DNA from: Leifsonia sp. Leaf336
GTDB lineage: Bacteria > Actinomycetota > Actinomycetes > Actinomycetales > Microbacteriaceae
DNA: 64,000 nt
Direction of reading: 5' to 3'
Assembly (NCBI RefSeq): GCF_001423695.1
Contig: NZ_LMOZ01000001.1
Span: forward strand, 1,797,272 to 1,861,271
In this document: positions 19,175 through 27,419 of the stretch, in pieces
Layout: the number at the start of each line of letters is the position of its first letter
How positions within the stretch are numbered: position 1 is the stretch's first letter
Made by a program: the position numbers and the translations under genes
The notes under the pieces: model-generated
Told to the model about the DNA's origin: nothing
Seen by the model: the letters and a program-made list of their open reading frames with translations, nothing else
Databases searched by the model: none

Positions 19175-19205
19175 AAGGCCGGGCACCCGTCGGGTGCCCG
19201 GCCTT
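19175..19205 (-). terminator. Rho-independent terminator of tig
   Basis: Perfect 14-bp stem AAGGCCGGGCACCC / GGGTGCCCGGCCTT with a 3-base loop, 16 bases beyond the tig stop, followed on the minus strand by TGTG after the terminal TT. Confidence 0.85.
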
Positions 19206-19220
19206 ACGCGGAAGCGTGTG

Positions 19221-20630
19221 CTATTCGGCCTTTTTCTTGGCGGCGCGCTTCTTCGGCTTCTCTTCGGCGGCCGGCTCCTCGGCCGGAGCCTCGGCAGCGG
19301 CGTCGGTGGCCTCGTCTGCGGTGGCCTCGTCGTCGGCTGCCTCGTCGTCGCTCTCGGGGAGGGCGACGAACTCGGAGAGGTCGACCTTCTTGCCGTCGGT
19401 GTCGACGACCTCGGTCTTGCCGAGGATGATCGCGAGGGCCTTGTTGCGGGCGACCTCGCCGACCATCGACGGGATCTGGCCGTTCTCGCTGAGGATCTTG
19501 ACGAACTCGTTCGGGTCCATGCCGTACTGGGCGGCGCCCTGCACGAGGTACTGGGTGAGCTCGTCCTGGCTGACCTTGATGTTCTCGGTCTGCGCCACCT
19601 CGTCGAGGAGGATCTGCGTGCGGAAGGTCTTCTCGCTCGACTCGGTCACCTCGGCACGGTGGGTGTCGTCGTCGAGACGGTTCTCCTGCTCGAGGTGACG
19701 GTGCACCTCGTCCTCCACGAGCTGCGCCGGGACCGGGATCTCGACCAGCTCGAGGAGCTTGTCGACCAGCTGGTCGCGGGCGGCCGTGCCCTGGCCGAAC
19801 GCCTTGGCGCGCTCGACCTGGGTGCGGAGGCTGGAGCGCAGCTCGCCGATGGTGTCGAACTCGCTGGCGATCTGCGCGAAGTCGTCGTCGGCCTCCGGGA
19901 GCTCGCGCTCCTTGACGGCGTTGAGCGTGACGGTGATCTGCGCGTTCTCGCCCTCGTGGTCGCCGCCCATGAGCGGGGCCTCGAAGGTGGTGGTCTCGCC
20001 GGCGGTCAGCGTGTCGAGCGCCTCGTCGATGCCCTCGATCAGCTCGCCGGAGCCGATCTCGTAGGAGATGTTCGCGGCGGTGTCGACCTCCTCGTCGCCG
20101 ATGGTGGCGACCAGGTCGATCTGGGCGAAGTCACCCGACTTGGCCGGGCGGTCGACGGTGACGAGCGTGCCGAAGCGGCTGCGCAGACGGTCGAGCTCCT
20201 CCTCGACGTCGTCGACCGAGACCTCGGCCGCGTCGACGGTGAGGGTGAGGTCGCTGAAGTCGGGAAGGGTGATCTCGGGCCGCGTGTCGACCTCGATGGT
20301 CAGCAGCAGGTCGCCGGAGAAGTCCTTCTCGTTCGGCCACTCGGTGATGTCGGCCTCCGGACGGCCGAGGGGACGCACGTCGTTCTCCTCCACCGCCTGG
20401 CGGTAGAAGGTGTCGAGACCTTCGTTGACCGCGTGCTCCAGCACGGCGGCCTTGCCGACGCGCTGGTCGATGATGGGCGGCGGCACCTTGCCCTTGCGGA
20501 AACCGGGGATGGTCACCTGCTCGGCGATGTGCTCGTAAGCGTGCTTGATGGACGGCTCCAGCTCCTCCGGCGTCACCGAGATGGTGAGCTTGGTGCGGGT
20601 GGGGCTGAGCTTCTCGACCGTGGTCTTCAC
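19221..20630 (-). CDS. tig: Trigger factor, ribosome-bound chaperone and prolyl isomerase
   Basis: A 469-residue trigger factor. The N-terminal ribosome-binding domain carries the signature GFRKGKVPP, followed by the FKBP-type isomerase domain (about 150-245), the helical C-terminal cradle and an acidic then Lys/Ala-rich tail ([14 protein letters not shown]). It starts at GTG 20630, with AGGAG 12 bases upstream (a slightly long spacing). The longer frame runs through the tRNA-Pro gene and is not real. It shields nascent chains; its place next to the clpP genes is a conserved bacterial arrangement. Confidence 0.97.
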   Translation of the reverse strand: MKTTVEKLSPTRTKLTISVTPEELEPSIKHAYEHIAEQVTIPGFRKGKVPPPIIDQRVGKAAVLEHAVNEGLDTFYRQAVEENDVRPLGRPEADITEWPNEKDFSGDLLLTIEVDTRPEITLPDFSDLTLTVDAAEVSVDDVEEELDRLRSRFGTLVTVDRPAKSGDFAQIDLVATIGDEEVDTAANISYEIGSGELIEGIDEALDTLTAGETTTFEAPLMGGDHEGENAQITVTLNAVKERELPEADDDFAQIASEFDTIGELRSSLRTQVERAKAFGQGTAARDQLVDKLLELVEIPVPAQLVEDEVHRHLEQENRLDDDTHRAEVTESSEKTFRTQILLDEVAQTENIKVSQDELTQYLVQGAAQYGMDPNEFVKILSENGQIPSMVGEVARNKALAIILGKTEVVDTDGKKVDLSEFVALPESDDEAADDEATADEATDAAAEAPAEEPAAEEKPKKRAAKKKAE

Positions 20631-20689
20631 GATGTCTGGGTTCTCCTGATGATCGAACGATGGTCTACTCGCAAGGAACGAGGTCCTCG

Positions 20690-20764
20690 TCGGGGCGACA
20701 GGATTCGAACCTGCGACCTCCCGCTCCCAAAGCGGGCGCTCTAGCCAAGCTGAGCTACGCCCCG
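20690..20764 (-). tRNA. tRNA-Pro (anticodon TGG)
   Basis: Full cloverleaf on the minus strand. The acceptor stem pairs CGGGGCG with CGCCCCG, with discriminator A. The anticodon stem-loop is CCCGC-TTTGGGA-GCGGG with anticodon TGG, and the T-arm is GCAGGTTCGAATCCTGT. The 3' CCA is not encoded. Confidence 0.96.
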
Positions 20765-20864
20765 GCTTCAAGCGGTGCGAAAGACCGTGCGCAAGTCTAC
20801 TGCACGCGAGCAGTCGCCCGCGTGTACTACGATGGTCGACGGCCGTCCGCTCAGGGCGGCCTTC

Positions 20865-20935
20865 GGGGATGTAGCTCAATGGTAGAGCCTCAGTCTTCCA
20901 AACTGATTACGCGGGTTCGATTCCCGTCATCCCCT
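20865..20935 (+). tRNA. tRNA-Gly (anticodon TCC)
   Basis: Cloverleaf with acceptor GGGGATG/CATCCCC and discriminator T. The anticodon loop is CTTCCAA (TCC) on stem TCAGT/ACTGA, and the T-arm is GCGGGTTCGATTCCCGT. CCA is not encoded. The AT-richer island begins right after it, which makes this tRNA a plausible integration site. Confidence 0.96.
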
Positions 20936-20984
20936 CCGAATTACGCGCTCCCAGATTGAGCGACCTCTCCTCTGGACGCCTCCA

Positions 20985-21689
20985 TCAGCTTGAGGCGACC
21001 ACGCGTGCCCGATCGATCCAGCGCGAGAGCAAGCTGAACCCTGCCAAAGCCTCTAGGGCTTCGGCCTCTCCTATCTGATGAATGTCCGCGTCCACATGAT
21101 TGAGCGGATTCCGCACGGCTGAGTAGAGTCCGTGCCCAAGCGCAGCCGCTCCGAGATGAACATCCTTGAAGAGGTCGGGGTTGACGTCGTCTACCAGCCT
21201 CAGACGCGGACGATTGGCTTCAGGCGCGTGAAGGCTAAACACCTCATTCAAAAGCCTTGTCTCCCCAAGGTTGAATCGACCCACCTTCTGTTGGAGCCGA
21301 GAATTCACGTTCACGGCGGCCGCCCATACTGCTGCGTCGTGATTCCCACTAAGCCAGTGTGGGCGAGCGGCATCCCACACCCAAGGGTGAAGAGAGTTCG
21401 CGTTGAAGGTCGGAGCAGGAGCGTCGAGCCCCAGCTTGGACCTCACTTCGTCGCCCTCCGTGAGTTCCCATTTCAACGTGTACACGAAATCGCTCGAGAT
21501 CCAGCGGGGACTTTGACCGTAAATGGCTTCGGCGATTGCGCGTATTGCGTTGTCGCTGTCATGAAGCTCGGTTGAAGTTCCCCGAATCCGGGTCTTCCTG
21601 TTTGCGCGCATTTCATCAGGCGGCAGCGGGACGCGCTCGCGAAGCCATATGTGTCGTTCGATCTGTTCTAGGGCGTACCCGATATCCAT
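20985..21689 (-). CDS. TIGR02391-family (Hypoth_Ymh) protein in an AT-richer island
   Basis: A 234-residue soluble protein. The C-terminal two thirds fit the TIGR02391 pattern: HPWVWDAARPHWLSGNHDAAVWAAAVNVNSRLQQ, then LLNEVFS, then GAAALGHGLYSAVRNPLNH, i.e. 'lHp...GhyaeAV..A' ending in the diagnostic G...RNPxxH. Members are often found in mobile or defence-type contexts; the biochemical role is unknown to me. Codon use is richer in A/T than the flanks, which points to transfer. It is divergent from the Ntn-hydrolase-like gene. It starts at ATG 21689 without an obvious ribosome binding site. Confidence 0.8.
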   Translation of the reverse strand: MDIGYALEQIERHIWLRERVPLPPDEMRANRKTRIRGTSTELHDSDNAIRAIAEAIYGQSPRWISSDFVYTLKWELTEGDEVRSKLGLDAPAPTFNANSLHPWVWDAARPHWLSGNHDAAVWAAAVNVNSRLQQKVGRFNLGETRLLNEVFSLHAPEANRPRLRLVDDVNPDLFKDVHLGAAALGHGLYSAVRNPLNHVDADIHQIGEAEALEALAGFSLLSRWIDRARVVASS

Positions 21690-21811
21690 AGCCAGAACCT
21701 ACTCATCGGCCGAACGTGGATGACTCATTGCTCTCGCAAATCCAAAATGAGGAAATCCAAAAACCGGACGCCTATTCCACCGTGGCATTAGCGACGGCGA
21801 TACTCGGCTTC

Positions 21812-22762
21812 ATGACCCTGCACGTGGCTTTCGTAAGCGAAGCGTCGATAGTTCAGTGCAGTGACCGCCTTTTGACCGTCAACACCGACCCGTGGGACGC
21901 AACTTCAAATAAGACAATCGTCGTTGAAGCAAGAAATGGACGCGCAGTACTAGGTTATGCGGGCCTCGCGCACATTCGGGGTGAACCCACCTCTGAGTGG
22001 CTGGTCCGAAAAATAACCGCGGCGAAGGAACCGTTCACGTCCTTTCAATTCGGCGGAGTCTCCCCTGTTTGGCTCGGAGACGTTCGCGACAGAGTCATCG
22101 GCGGCGTCGAGCGCGAGTTTCCATCCTCTCAGCGGGTTGGGAGACGTCAACGGCTTGAATTGATGATCTGTGGCTGGGGATATCCCCGTCGACTACGCAA
22201 CAGCAAACGTCCGACCGCGTTCATCTGGCAGTTGACGCACTCTGGGGTTCAAGGCGCCAGATGCAAGATTAGGCCAACGACCAGGCTCCGATTTCGAGAC
22301 CCGAGTCGTCGCTGGGCTATCGCGGGGATCGGTCGAGCCGATCTCCTGAATTGCGAGGCGATAAATCAAGAATTGCTTGCGGAAAGCGACCCGTTCGGTC
22401 GCGACGAGGTAGAACGGTCGCTTGTAGGAGCGATCCGATCTGTGGCGGACCTTCCTGGTAGCCGAGTTGGTTCGGACGTTATGTCGGTGTGCTTGCCTGC
22501 TCTGCCTCCAGAGAGTCCAGCGAGCTTTCGCTTTTTCCGCGACACCGGGGTAATTGATGACCGGTTGGGTTATACCCCTGCCCTAGTCAGCTCCCGATCA
22601 GTGTTCCCGCCGGCCGTCATGAATTCAAGTCAGGGATTCTCGGCGGTTTTCAACGCCGACACGCCCTTCGAGTGGGAGTACACAACCGAAACGATCCCAC
22701 CGTGGACTCAGACGGGAGTCCGCACTCTTAGTGTCCAGATGGGCAAGCGCTATGACCCGTAG
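21812..22762 (+). CDS. Proteasome-beta/HslV-like Ntn hydrolase homologue in an AT-richer island
   Basis: A 316-residue protein if started at ATG 21812. After loss of Met the chain begins TLHVAFVSEASIVQCSDR. Counting from that Thr1, Asp17 falls in CSDR, Lys33 in SNKT and Gly47 in LGYAG, which are the catalytic and oxyanion positions of proteasome beta and HslV. A later SDVMSV could supply the supporting Asp/Ser pair. The frame is open from 21716, but that start has no ribosome binding site and leaves only 26 bp to the divergent gene. The internal ATG has a leaderless -10 (GATACT, seven bases upstream). No prcA, pup or hslU is nearby. The substrate is unknown. Confidence 0.62.
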   Translation: MTLHVAFVSEASIVQCSDRLLTVNTDPWDATSNKTIVVEARNGRAVLGYAGLAHIRGEPTSEWLVRKITAAKEPFTSFQFGGVSPVWLGDVRDRVIGGVEREFPSSQRVGRRQRLELMICGWGYPRRLRNSKRPTAFIWQLTHSGVQGARCKIRPTTRLRFRDPSRRWAIAGIGRADLLNCEAINQELLAESDPFGRDEVERSLVGAIRSVADLPGSRVGSDVMSVCLPALPPESPASFRFFRDTGVIDDRLGYTPALVSSRSVFPPAVMNSSQGFSAVFNADTPFEWEYTTETIPPWTQTGVRTLSVQMGKRYDP

Positions 22763-22899
22763 CGAACTGCAAGATTATCTCCACCTGCCGTGAGCCATCG
22801 ACGACTCAATGAACCACTCTCGTGTGCTCTCGACTTCATCTACAGTGCTATTCGTTCCCGATGTGCTTATACGCAACTTCGCGCGCCGTGTTGATCCTG

Positions 22900-23047
22900 C
22901 CCCATGGGTTTTAGCGGTCGCCCTGCCGACTCCGTCGAGCAGGTTGTCGCTGATGCCTTCGGCCTTTTCGGAACACTAAGCGTTCTTGACGTTGGCGTCG
23001 TTCAAGAATTCCCGGCCCTTCCTGGTGATGTCGTCGAATCCGGACAA
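22900..23047 (-). pseudogene. Decayed small gene resembling MT0933-type antitoxin-like proteins
   Basis: On the minus strand, TTG at 23047 opens SGFDDITRKGREFLNDANVKNA, is cut by TAG at 22978-22976, and the same frame continues SEKAEGISDNLLDGVGRATAKTHG. The two halves together look like the small lysine-rich 'GLDD..KAKDFL....VKDALKSEKAEGISDKVLDGV' proteins common in Actinobacteria and annotated as antitoxin-like. The C-terminal part is then lost. This suggests a nonsense-mutated, truncated remnant at the right edge of the island. It fills most of the 330-bp gap; the rest of that gap shows nothing. Confidence 0.4.
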
Positions 23048-23092
23048 GGTTCCGCTGCCGCCTGTTGGTTACGTTTTGCCGCCACCGTCGTC

Positions 23093-23749
23093 TCACCGCT
23101 GCAGCACCGCCAGCACCGCGAGCACCCTCCGGTGGTCGTCCCCCGAGTCCTCGAGCCCCAGTTTCTGGAAGATCGACGTCACGTTCTTCTCGACCGCACC
23201 GACGCCGATGACCAGACGCGCCGCGATGGCGGCGTTCGTGCGGCCCTCCGCCATGAGGCCTAGGACATCGCGCTCGCGCGGGGTCAGCGACTCCAGCGGG
23301 TCGGTGCGGCGCACCAGCAGCTCGCGCACCACCTCCGGGTCGAGCACGGTGCCGCCGGCGGCGACGCGGGTCACGGCGTCGCGCAGCTCGTCGAGGGAGG
23401 CCACGCGGTCCTTGAGGAGGTAGCCGGTGCCTCCGCGGCCGCTCGCGAGCAGCTCCTGCGCGTAGGTGCCCTCCACGTACTGGCTGAGCAGCAGCACACC
23501 CACCCCGGGGAACGACGAGCGCAGCTCGAGCGCCGCGCGCACGCCCTCGTCGCGGAACGTGGGAGGCATCCGGACATCCAGGATGGCGACGTCCGGCTGC
23601 AGCGACGGGAGGGCGGCGAGCAGCGACTCCGCGTCGCCGAACGCGCCCACGGTCTCGAACCCGGCCTCGTCGAGGAGGCGCACGAGGCCTTCGCGCAGCA
23701 GCACGGAGTCGTCGGCGACGACGAGACGGAGCGGGGTGGTGGCAGGCAC
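23093..23749 (-). CDS. NarL/FixJ-type response regulator
   Basis: A 218-residue two-domain regulator. The receiver domain (about 7-125) has the acidic pair Asp13/Asp14, phospho-acceptor Asp58 in AILDVRMPP, and Lys in LLKDR. The LuxR-type helix-turn-helix follows at about 150-200 (LTPRERDVLGLMAEGRTNAAIAARL). It lies 38 bases downstream of the histidine kinase gene and is its cognate partner. The HTH carries IGVGAVEKNV where most relatives have LSxxTVxxHV. Target genes are unknown. Confidence 0.93.
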   Translation of the reverse strand: MPATTPLRLVVADDSVLLREGLVRLLDEAGFETVGAFGDAESLLAALPSLQPDVAILDVRMPPTFRDEGVRAALELRSSFPGVGVLLLSQYVEGTYAQELLASGRGGTGYLLKDRVASLDELRDAVTRVAAGGTVLDPEVVRELLVRRTDPLESLTPRERDVLGLMAEGRTNAAIAARLVIGVGAVEKNVTSIFQKLGLEDSGDDHRRVLAVLAVLQR

Positions 23750-23787
23750 GCCACCACCCTATTGCCCGACTCGGGCGCGCCGCCGTC

Positions 23788-25209
23788 TCAGGCGAGCGGG
23801 ATGCGCGCCCCGATCCGCGACGGGCCTCCGACCGGGCTGTCGACGACGAGCTCGCCGCCGAGGCCGTGGACGCGCTCGGCCAGGCCGCTGAGGCCGTGAC
23901 CCGCGACCATCGTCGCGCCGCCGTTCCCGTTGTCCGTCAACCACACCGCCAGCCAGGCGCGTCCCGCCTCGTCGACGGCACGGTCGAGCACGAGCCGCGC
24001 GGCCGTCGCCCCCGAGTGCTTCGCCAGGTTCGCCGACAGTTCGGCCAGCACGTAGTACGCGTTGCGCTCCACCTCCGGGCTGAACCGCTCCCCCGGCTGC
24101 AGCGACGACTCGACGGTCGTCGGGATGGTGCTGCGCGCCGCCAGCGAGTCGACGGCGGCCTGGAGGCCCCGGTCTTGCAGGATCGGCGGTGCGAACCCGC
24201 GGGACAGCGCCCGCAGCTCCTCCAGGGTGTCGCCGGCCTGCTTGCGCGCCTCGGCGAGCAGCGCCGCGGCGGCCTCCGGGTCGTCCGTGAGCTTGCGCTC
24301 GGCCGAGGCGATGTCCATCTGCAGGCGGATCAGGCGCTGCTGCGGGCCATCGTGGAGGTCGCGCTCCAGACGACGCAGCGACTGGTCCTCCGCTGACACC
24401 GCCGCACCGCGCTGCGCGGACAGGTCGGCGACCTCCCGCTCCAGGGCCTCCGAGCGCCAGGCGCCGAGGAGCCCGTGCGCGATCGCGTGGTGCAGGAGGG
24501 TGAGGCCACGGGTAACGAACGGCAGGGTCACGGCGAAGATCACGCCGAAGATCAGGTAGAGCACGCGGTCGCCGGCGACCGGATCGAACGTCGAGTGGAT
24601 GCCGAAGATCGAATCCGCCAGCACACGGGAGAGGAAGAAGTCCCGGTTCCCGGTCGGGATGAAGCCCAGCCAGATCCAGCCGGTCAGGCCACCGAGCGCA
24701 CCGGCGGTCCAGGTGATCGTGATGCTCCAGCTGATCACGCTCACGATGGGGTTGATGATCATCCCGTGCAAGAGGTACAGCCAGTAGTGGCCGTTCGCCC
24801 ACGGACCGAAGATCGCACGCCAGAACGTGCGCGGTCGGTCGGCGGGCTCCCACACCGGCCTCGGGACTGGCGCGGCGCCCGCCCAGTCGAGGCGCGTCAG
24901 CTCCACGGTGCCGAACGCCCGCGCGACATAGAACGTCGCGACGACGATGAAGAAGCCGACGTAGATGACGACCGTGCCGATGCCCGTCCAGAACAGGGAG
25001 GCGAGCACCGACAGCCCGATGATCGCGATCGGCATCGTCAGGAGGAGGAAGCCGAGCTCCCGCGGCACACGTCGCCACAGCGACCCGTAGGTCGTGCGCT
25101 CGGCGGTCGTCGGAGGGGCGGAGGAGACGGTCACAGGGTCCAGACTGGCAGACGCCCCGGCGGATTCGATGCTCCCCATGGGGAGGGACGCGGTGGTCGA
25201 TTCGTTCAT
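23788..25209 (-). CDS. Sensor histidine kinase, HisKA_3/NarX type with N-terminal membrane sensor
   Basis: A 473-residue membrane kinase. The N-terminal half carries several hydrophobic segments (FLLLTMPIAIIGLSVLA, TVVIYVGFFIVVATFYVA) of the actinobacterial 'putative sensor' type. The dimerisation/phosphoacceptor helix has His286 in ERDLHDGPQQRL, and the ATPase domain ends in GHGLSGLAERVHGLGGE. The ATG at 25209 has GGGAGG nine bases upstream; the frame is open further but without a site. It is transcribed with the response regulator downstream. The stimulus is unknown; this class often reports cell-envelope stress. Confidence 0.92.
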   Translation of the reverse strand: MNESTTASLPMGSIESAGASASLDPVTVSSAPPTTAERTTYGSLWRRVPRELGFLLLTMPIAIIGLSVLASLFWTGIGTVVIYVGFFIVVATFYVARAFGTVELTRLDWAGAAPVPRPVWEPADRPRTFWRAIFGPWANGHYWLYLLHGMIINPIVSVISWSITITWTAGALGGLTGWIWLGFIPTGNRDFFLSRVLADSIFGIHSTFDPVAGDRVLYLIFGVIFAVTLPFVTRGLTLLHHAIAHGLLGAWRSEALEREVADLSAQRGAAVSAEDQSLRRLERDLHDGPQQRLIRLQMDIASAERKLTDDPEAAAALLAEARKQAGDTLEELRALSRGFAPPILQDRGLQAAVDSLAARSTIPTTVESSLQPGERFSPEVERNAYYVLAELSANLAKHSGATAARLVLDRAVDEAGRAWLAVWLTDNGNGGATMVAGHGLSGLAERVHGLGGELVVDSPVGGPSRIGARIPLA

Positions 25210-25376
25210 GGGTCCAGCCTCCCGTTCGCGCCAGGGTCGACCCCATCCCGCCCGCCGCCGGATCCGTGCGGGGGTTAACCCGACCAAGGGTCGCCTTCGT
25301 AAGCGCAGCCTCAGCTTCGTTGCGGAATTCCGGGCGCGCAGTAGCGTTGTGGTCAGGCAGAAGAAAGGACGCCACC

Positions 25377-25859
25377 ATGACGGACATCGCTGCAAGCCAG
25401 AGCGTTTCGAACCCCGACGTCGCCGCAGGGGTCGCGCAGTTCCTCACCCCCGTTGTCATCGACCTCACCGCCCTCGTCGTGAACGGCAAGCAGGCGCACT
25501 GGCACGTGCGCGGCGCCAACTTCATCGGCGTGCACGAGCTGCTCGACACGATCGTCGACCACGCTCAGGAGTGGGCCGACCTGGCCGCCGAGCGGATCGT
25601 CGCCCTCGGCCTCCCCGTCGACGCACGGCTCGGCACCGTCGCGGCCAAGACCACCACCTCCGAGCTCACGGCCGGTTTCCGGCCGTCGAACGAGACCATC
25701 GCCGAAGTTATCGCTCAGATCGACGCCGCGCTCGCGAGCGTCAACACCGCGGTCGCAGAGCTGGACGAGCTCGACCAGACCAGCCAAGACGTCGCCATCG
25801 AGATCGCCCGCGGTCTCGACAAGGACCGCTGGTTCCTGTTCGCGCACATCAGCGAGTAA
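25377..25859 (+). CDS. dps: Dps-family DNA-protecting ferritin-like protein
   Basis: A 160-residue four-helix ferritin-like protein forming 12-mers that oxidise and store iron and shield DNA. The ferroxidase residues are visible: His41 (KQAHWHVRG), His53 and Asp57 (VHELLD), Glu72 (AAERI). The ATG at 25377 has AAAGGA upstream; the open frame before it is leader. It stands alone, divergent from the two-component operon, and ends in a long hairpin shared with the convergent amidohydrolase. Probably induced in stationary phase or by oxidants (family knowledge). Confidence 0.95.
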   Translation: MTDIAASQSVSNPDVAAGVAQFLTPVVIDLTALVVNGKQAHWHVRGANFIGVHELLDTIVDHAQEWADLAAERIVALGLPVDARLGTVAAKTTTSELTAGFRPSNETIAEVIAQIDAALASVNTAVAELDELDQTSQDVAIEIARGLDKDRWFLFAHISE

Positions 25860-25871
25860 CGCTCGACGCGT

Positions 25872-25932
25872 GCCGAAGGGCACGTTGTTGTCCCCTTCGG
25901 ACGTCGAAAGGGACGACAACGTGCCCTTCGGC
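25872..25932. terminator. Bidirectional hairpin, copy 1 of a dispersed palindromic element
   Basis: A perfect 17-bp outer stem (GCCGAAGGGCACGTTGT at 25872-25888 with its complement at 25916-25932) plus an imperfect inner stem. It lies between the convergent dps and amidohydrolase genes and is likely a terminator for both. The core CCGAAGGGCACGTTGT recurs in the hairpin at 55069. Confidence 0.75.
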
Positions 25933-25952
25933 GTCTCAGGCGGGCGTCGCGT

Positions 25953-27419
25953 TCAGAGGGTGTCGTGGGTGAAGCGGCCGGCGAGGAGGGTCGCGGCGAC
26001 GGGCATGGCGCGCAGCTCGTCCGGGGTCGCGGCAAAGGGGTCGCGCTCGATGATCGCGAGGTCGGCGGGCTCGCCGACGGCGACGCGGGATCGGGTCGAC
26101 GCGTCGAGGGCGGCCTCCACGGGGATGCGCTGCTCGGGATGCCACGGCTCGCGGCCGTCGCGCGTGCGGCCGACGGCCGAAGCGATCGCCGCCCACGGGT
26201 CGAGCGGTGCGACGGGCGCGTCGGAGCCGAACGCGAGGCGAGCGCCGGAGGCCAGCAACGACGCGAGGGGAAACGCGTGGCGCGTGCGCCCGGCCCAGAG
26301 CCGGTCGGCGACGTCGCGGTCGTCCATGGCGTGCTCGGGCTGGACGCTCGCCGCGATGCCGAGGGCGGCGAACCGCGGGATGTCGGCGGGATCGATGAGC
26401 TGCGCGTGCTCGATGCGACCCACGATCTGACCTCCCCGGCCCGATGCCCCGAGCTGTTCGAACGCGTCGAGCGCGCGCCGGTTCGCCTCGTCGCCGATCG
26501 CGTGGACGGCCGGTTCGATGCCGTTCGCAGCGGCGAACCGCAGATCGGCCAGGAGCTCATCGGGCGTGAGGTTGGCGACGCCGTGCCCGCCGCCAGGGTA
26601 CGCGTGCAGGCAGAGGGCCGTGCGGGTGTTGAGCGAGCCGTCGGAGATCACCTTGAACGGGCCCATCGTCAGGAGGCCGTCGGTGCCCTCGATCGGTTCG
26701 CCGGTGCGGAGGCCGAGGCCGACCGCGTCGGTCATCCGGTCGCGGTAGACGCCGAACTCGACGCGAAGCGATCGAGCGCCTGCCGCGATGCGCCTGGTCC
26801 ACGTCTCGAGGCTCCAGCCGTACTCGAGATCCACGATCCCGACGACGCCGTGCGTCGCCGCCCCGTCGGCCGCGTCGGACGCCCAGCGGTCGAGGATCGA
26901 CTCGTCCGACGGCGTGAGCGCGCTCGTCAGGGCGAAGCTCGCGTCCTCGCGCAGCAGGGCACCCTCCACGCCGGGCGCGTAGCGGGCCATCGCGGCAGAG
27001 TTCAGCCACGAGCAGTGGAGGTCGCCGGCGATCAGCACGACCGGTCGGTCACCCGCTGCCGCATCGAGCAGCTCGCGGCTCGGGAGGTCGTGCCAGAGCG
27101 CGTCGTGGAAACCGAAGCCCACGAGCACGTCCGTTCCCGGGTCCGCTGCGGTTCGCGCTCGCACCAGCGATGCGGCCTCCTCGGCCGACGATGCCCGCGA
27201 CACATCCAGCCGCCGCGCCGTCTGCGCCCACTGCGTGAAATGGACGTGCTGGTCCCACAGTCCGGGGACCAGCCAGCGCCCGTCGAGAGGGATGCGTTCG
27301 AGGCTCCGTTCGCCCGGCACCCCGGCCGGGTGGATGGACGCGATCGACCGATCACGAACCGTCACGTCCACAAGCCGATCGGAGCCCGGCAGCCGAGCGC
27401 CGGCCAGAACGAAGCTCAC
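25953..27419 (-). CDS. Amidohydrolase, YtcJ-like (amidohydro_3) family
   Basis: A 488-residue metal-dependent hydrolase with the TIM-barrel amidohydrolase layout. The first metal motif is WDQHVHF near residue 54; later come the His-bearing segments HAIGDEAN and GRIEHAQLI and the catalytic Asp segment LAFGSDAPV. YtcJ-like enzymes hydrolyse amide or formamide bonds; the true substrate is unknown. It starts at GTG 27419, which overlaps the stop of the PaiB-like gene (GTGA), so the two are co-translated. Upstream open frame is a shadow. Confidence 0.88.
   Translation of the reverse strand: MSFVLAGARLPGSDRLVDVTVRDRSIASIHPAGVPGERSLERIPLDGRWLVPGLWDQHVHFTQWAQTARRLDVSRASSAEEAASLVRARTAADPGTDVLVGFGFHDALWHDLPSRELLDAAAGDRPVVLIAGDLHCSWLNSAAMARYAPGVEGALLREDASFALTSALTPSDESILDRWASDAADGAATHGVVGIVDLEYGWSLETWTRRIAAGARSLRVEFGVYRDRMTDAVGLGLRTGEPIEGTDGLLTMGPFKVISDGSLNTRTALCLHAYPGGGHGVANLTPDELLADLRFAAANGIEPAVHAIGDEANRRALDAFEQLGASGRGGQIVGRIEHAQLIDPADIPRFAALGIAASVQPEHAMDDRDVADRLWAGRTRHAFPLASLLASGARLAFGSDAPVAPLDPWAAIASAVGRTRDGREPWHPEQRIPVEAALDASTRSRVAVGEPADLAIIERDPFAATPDELRAMPVAATLLAGRFTHDTL

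Noticed and set aside
21716..22762. The Ntn-like gene as part of a housekeeping proteasome locus
   Set aside because: No prcA, pup, dop, pafA or mpa genes are present and base composition is unlike the core genes.
20865..23092. A direct repeat of the tRNA-Gly 3' end marking an attachment site
   Set aside because: No copy of the T-arm or acceptor sequence was seen near the right end of the island, and no integrase gene is present.
22904..23263. Plus-strand frame across the island edge and the response regulator
   Set aside because: Its second half is antisense to the response regulator gene; the first half is better explained by the minus-strand gene remnant.
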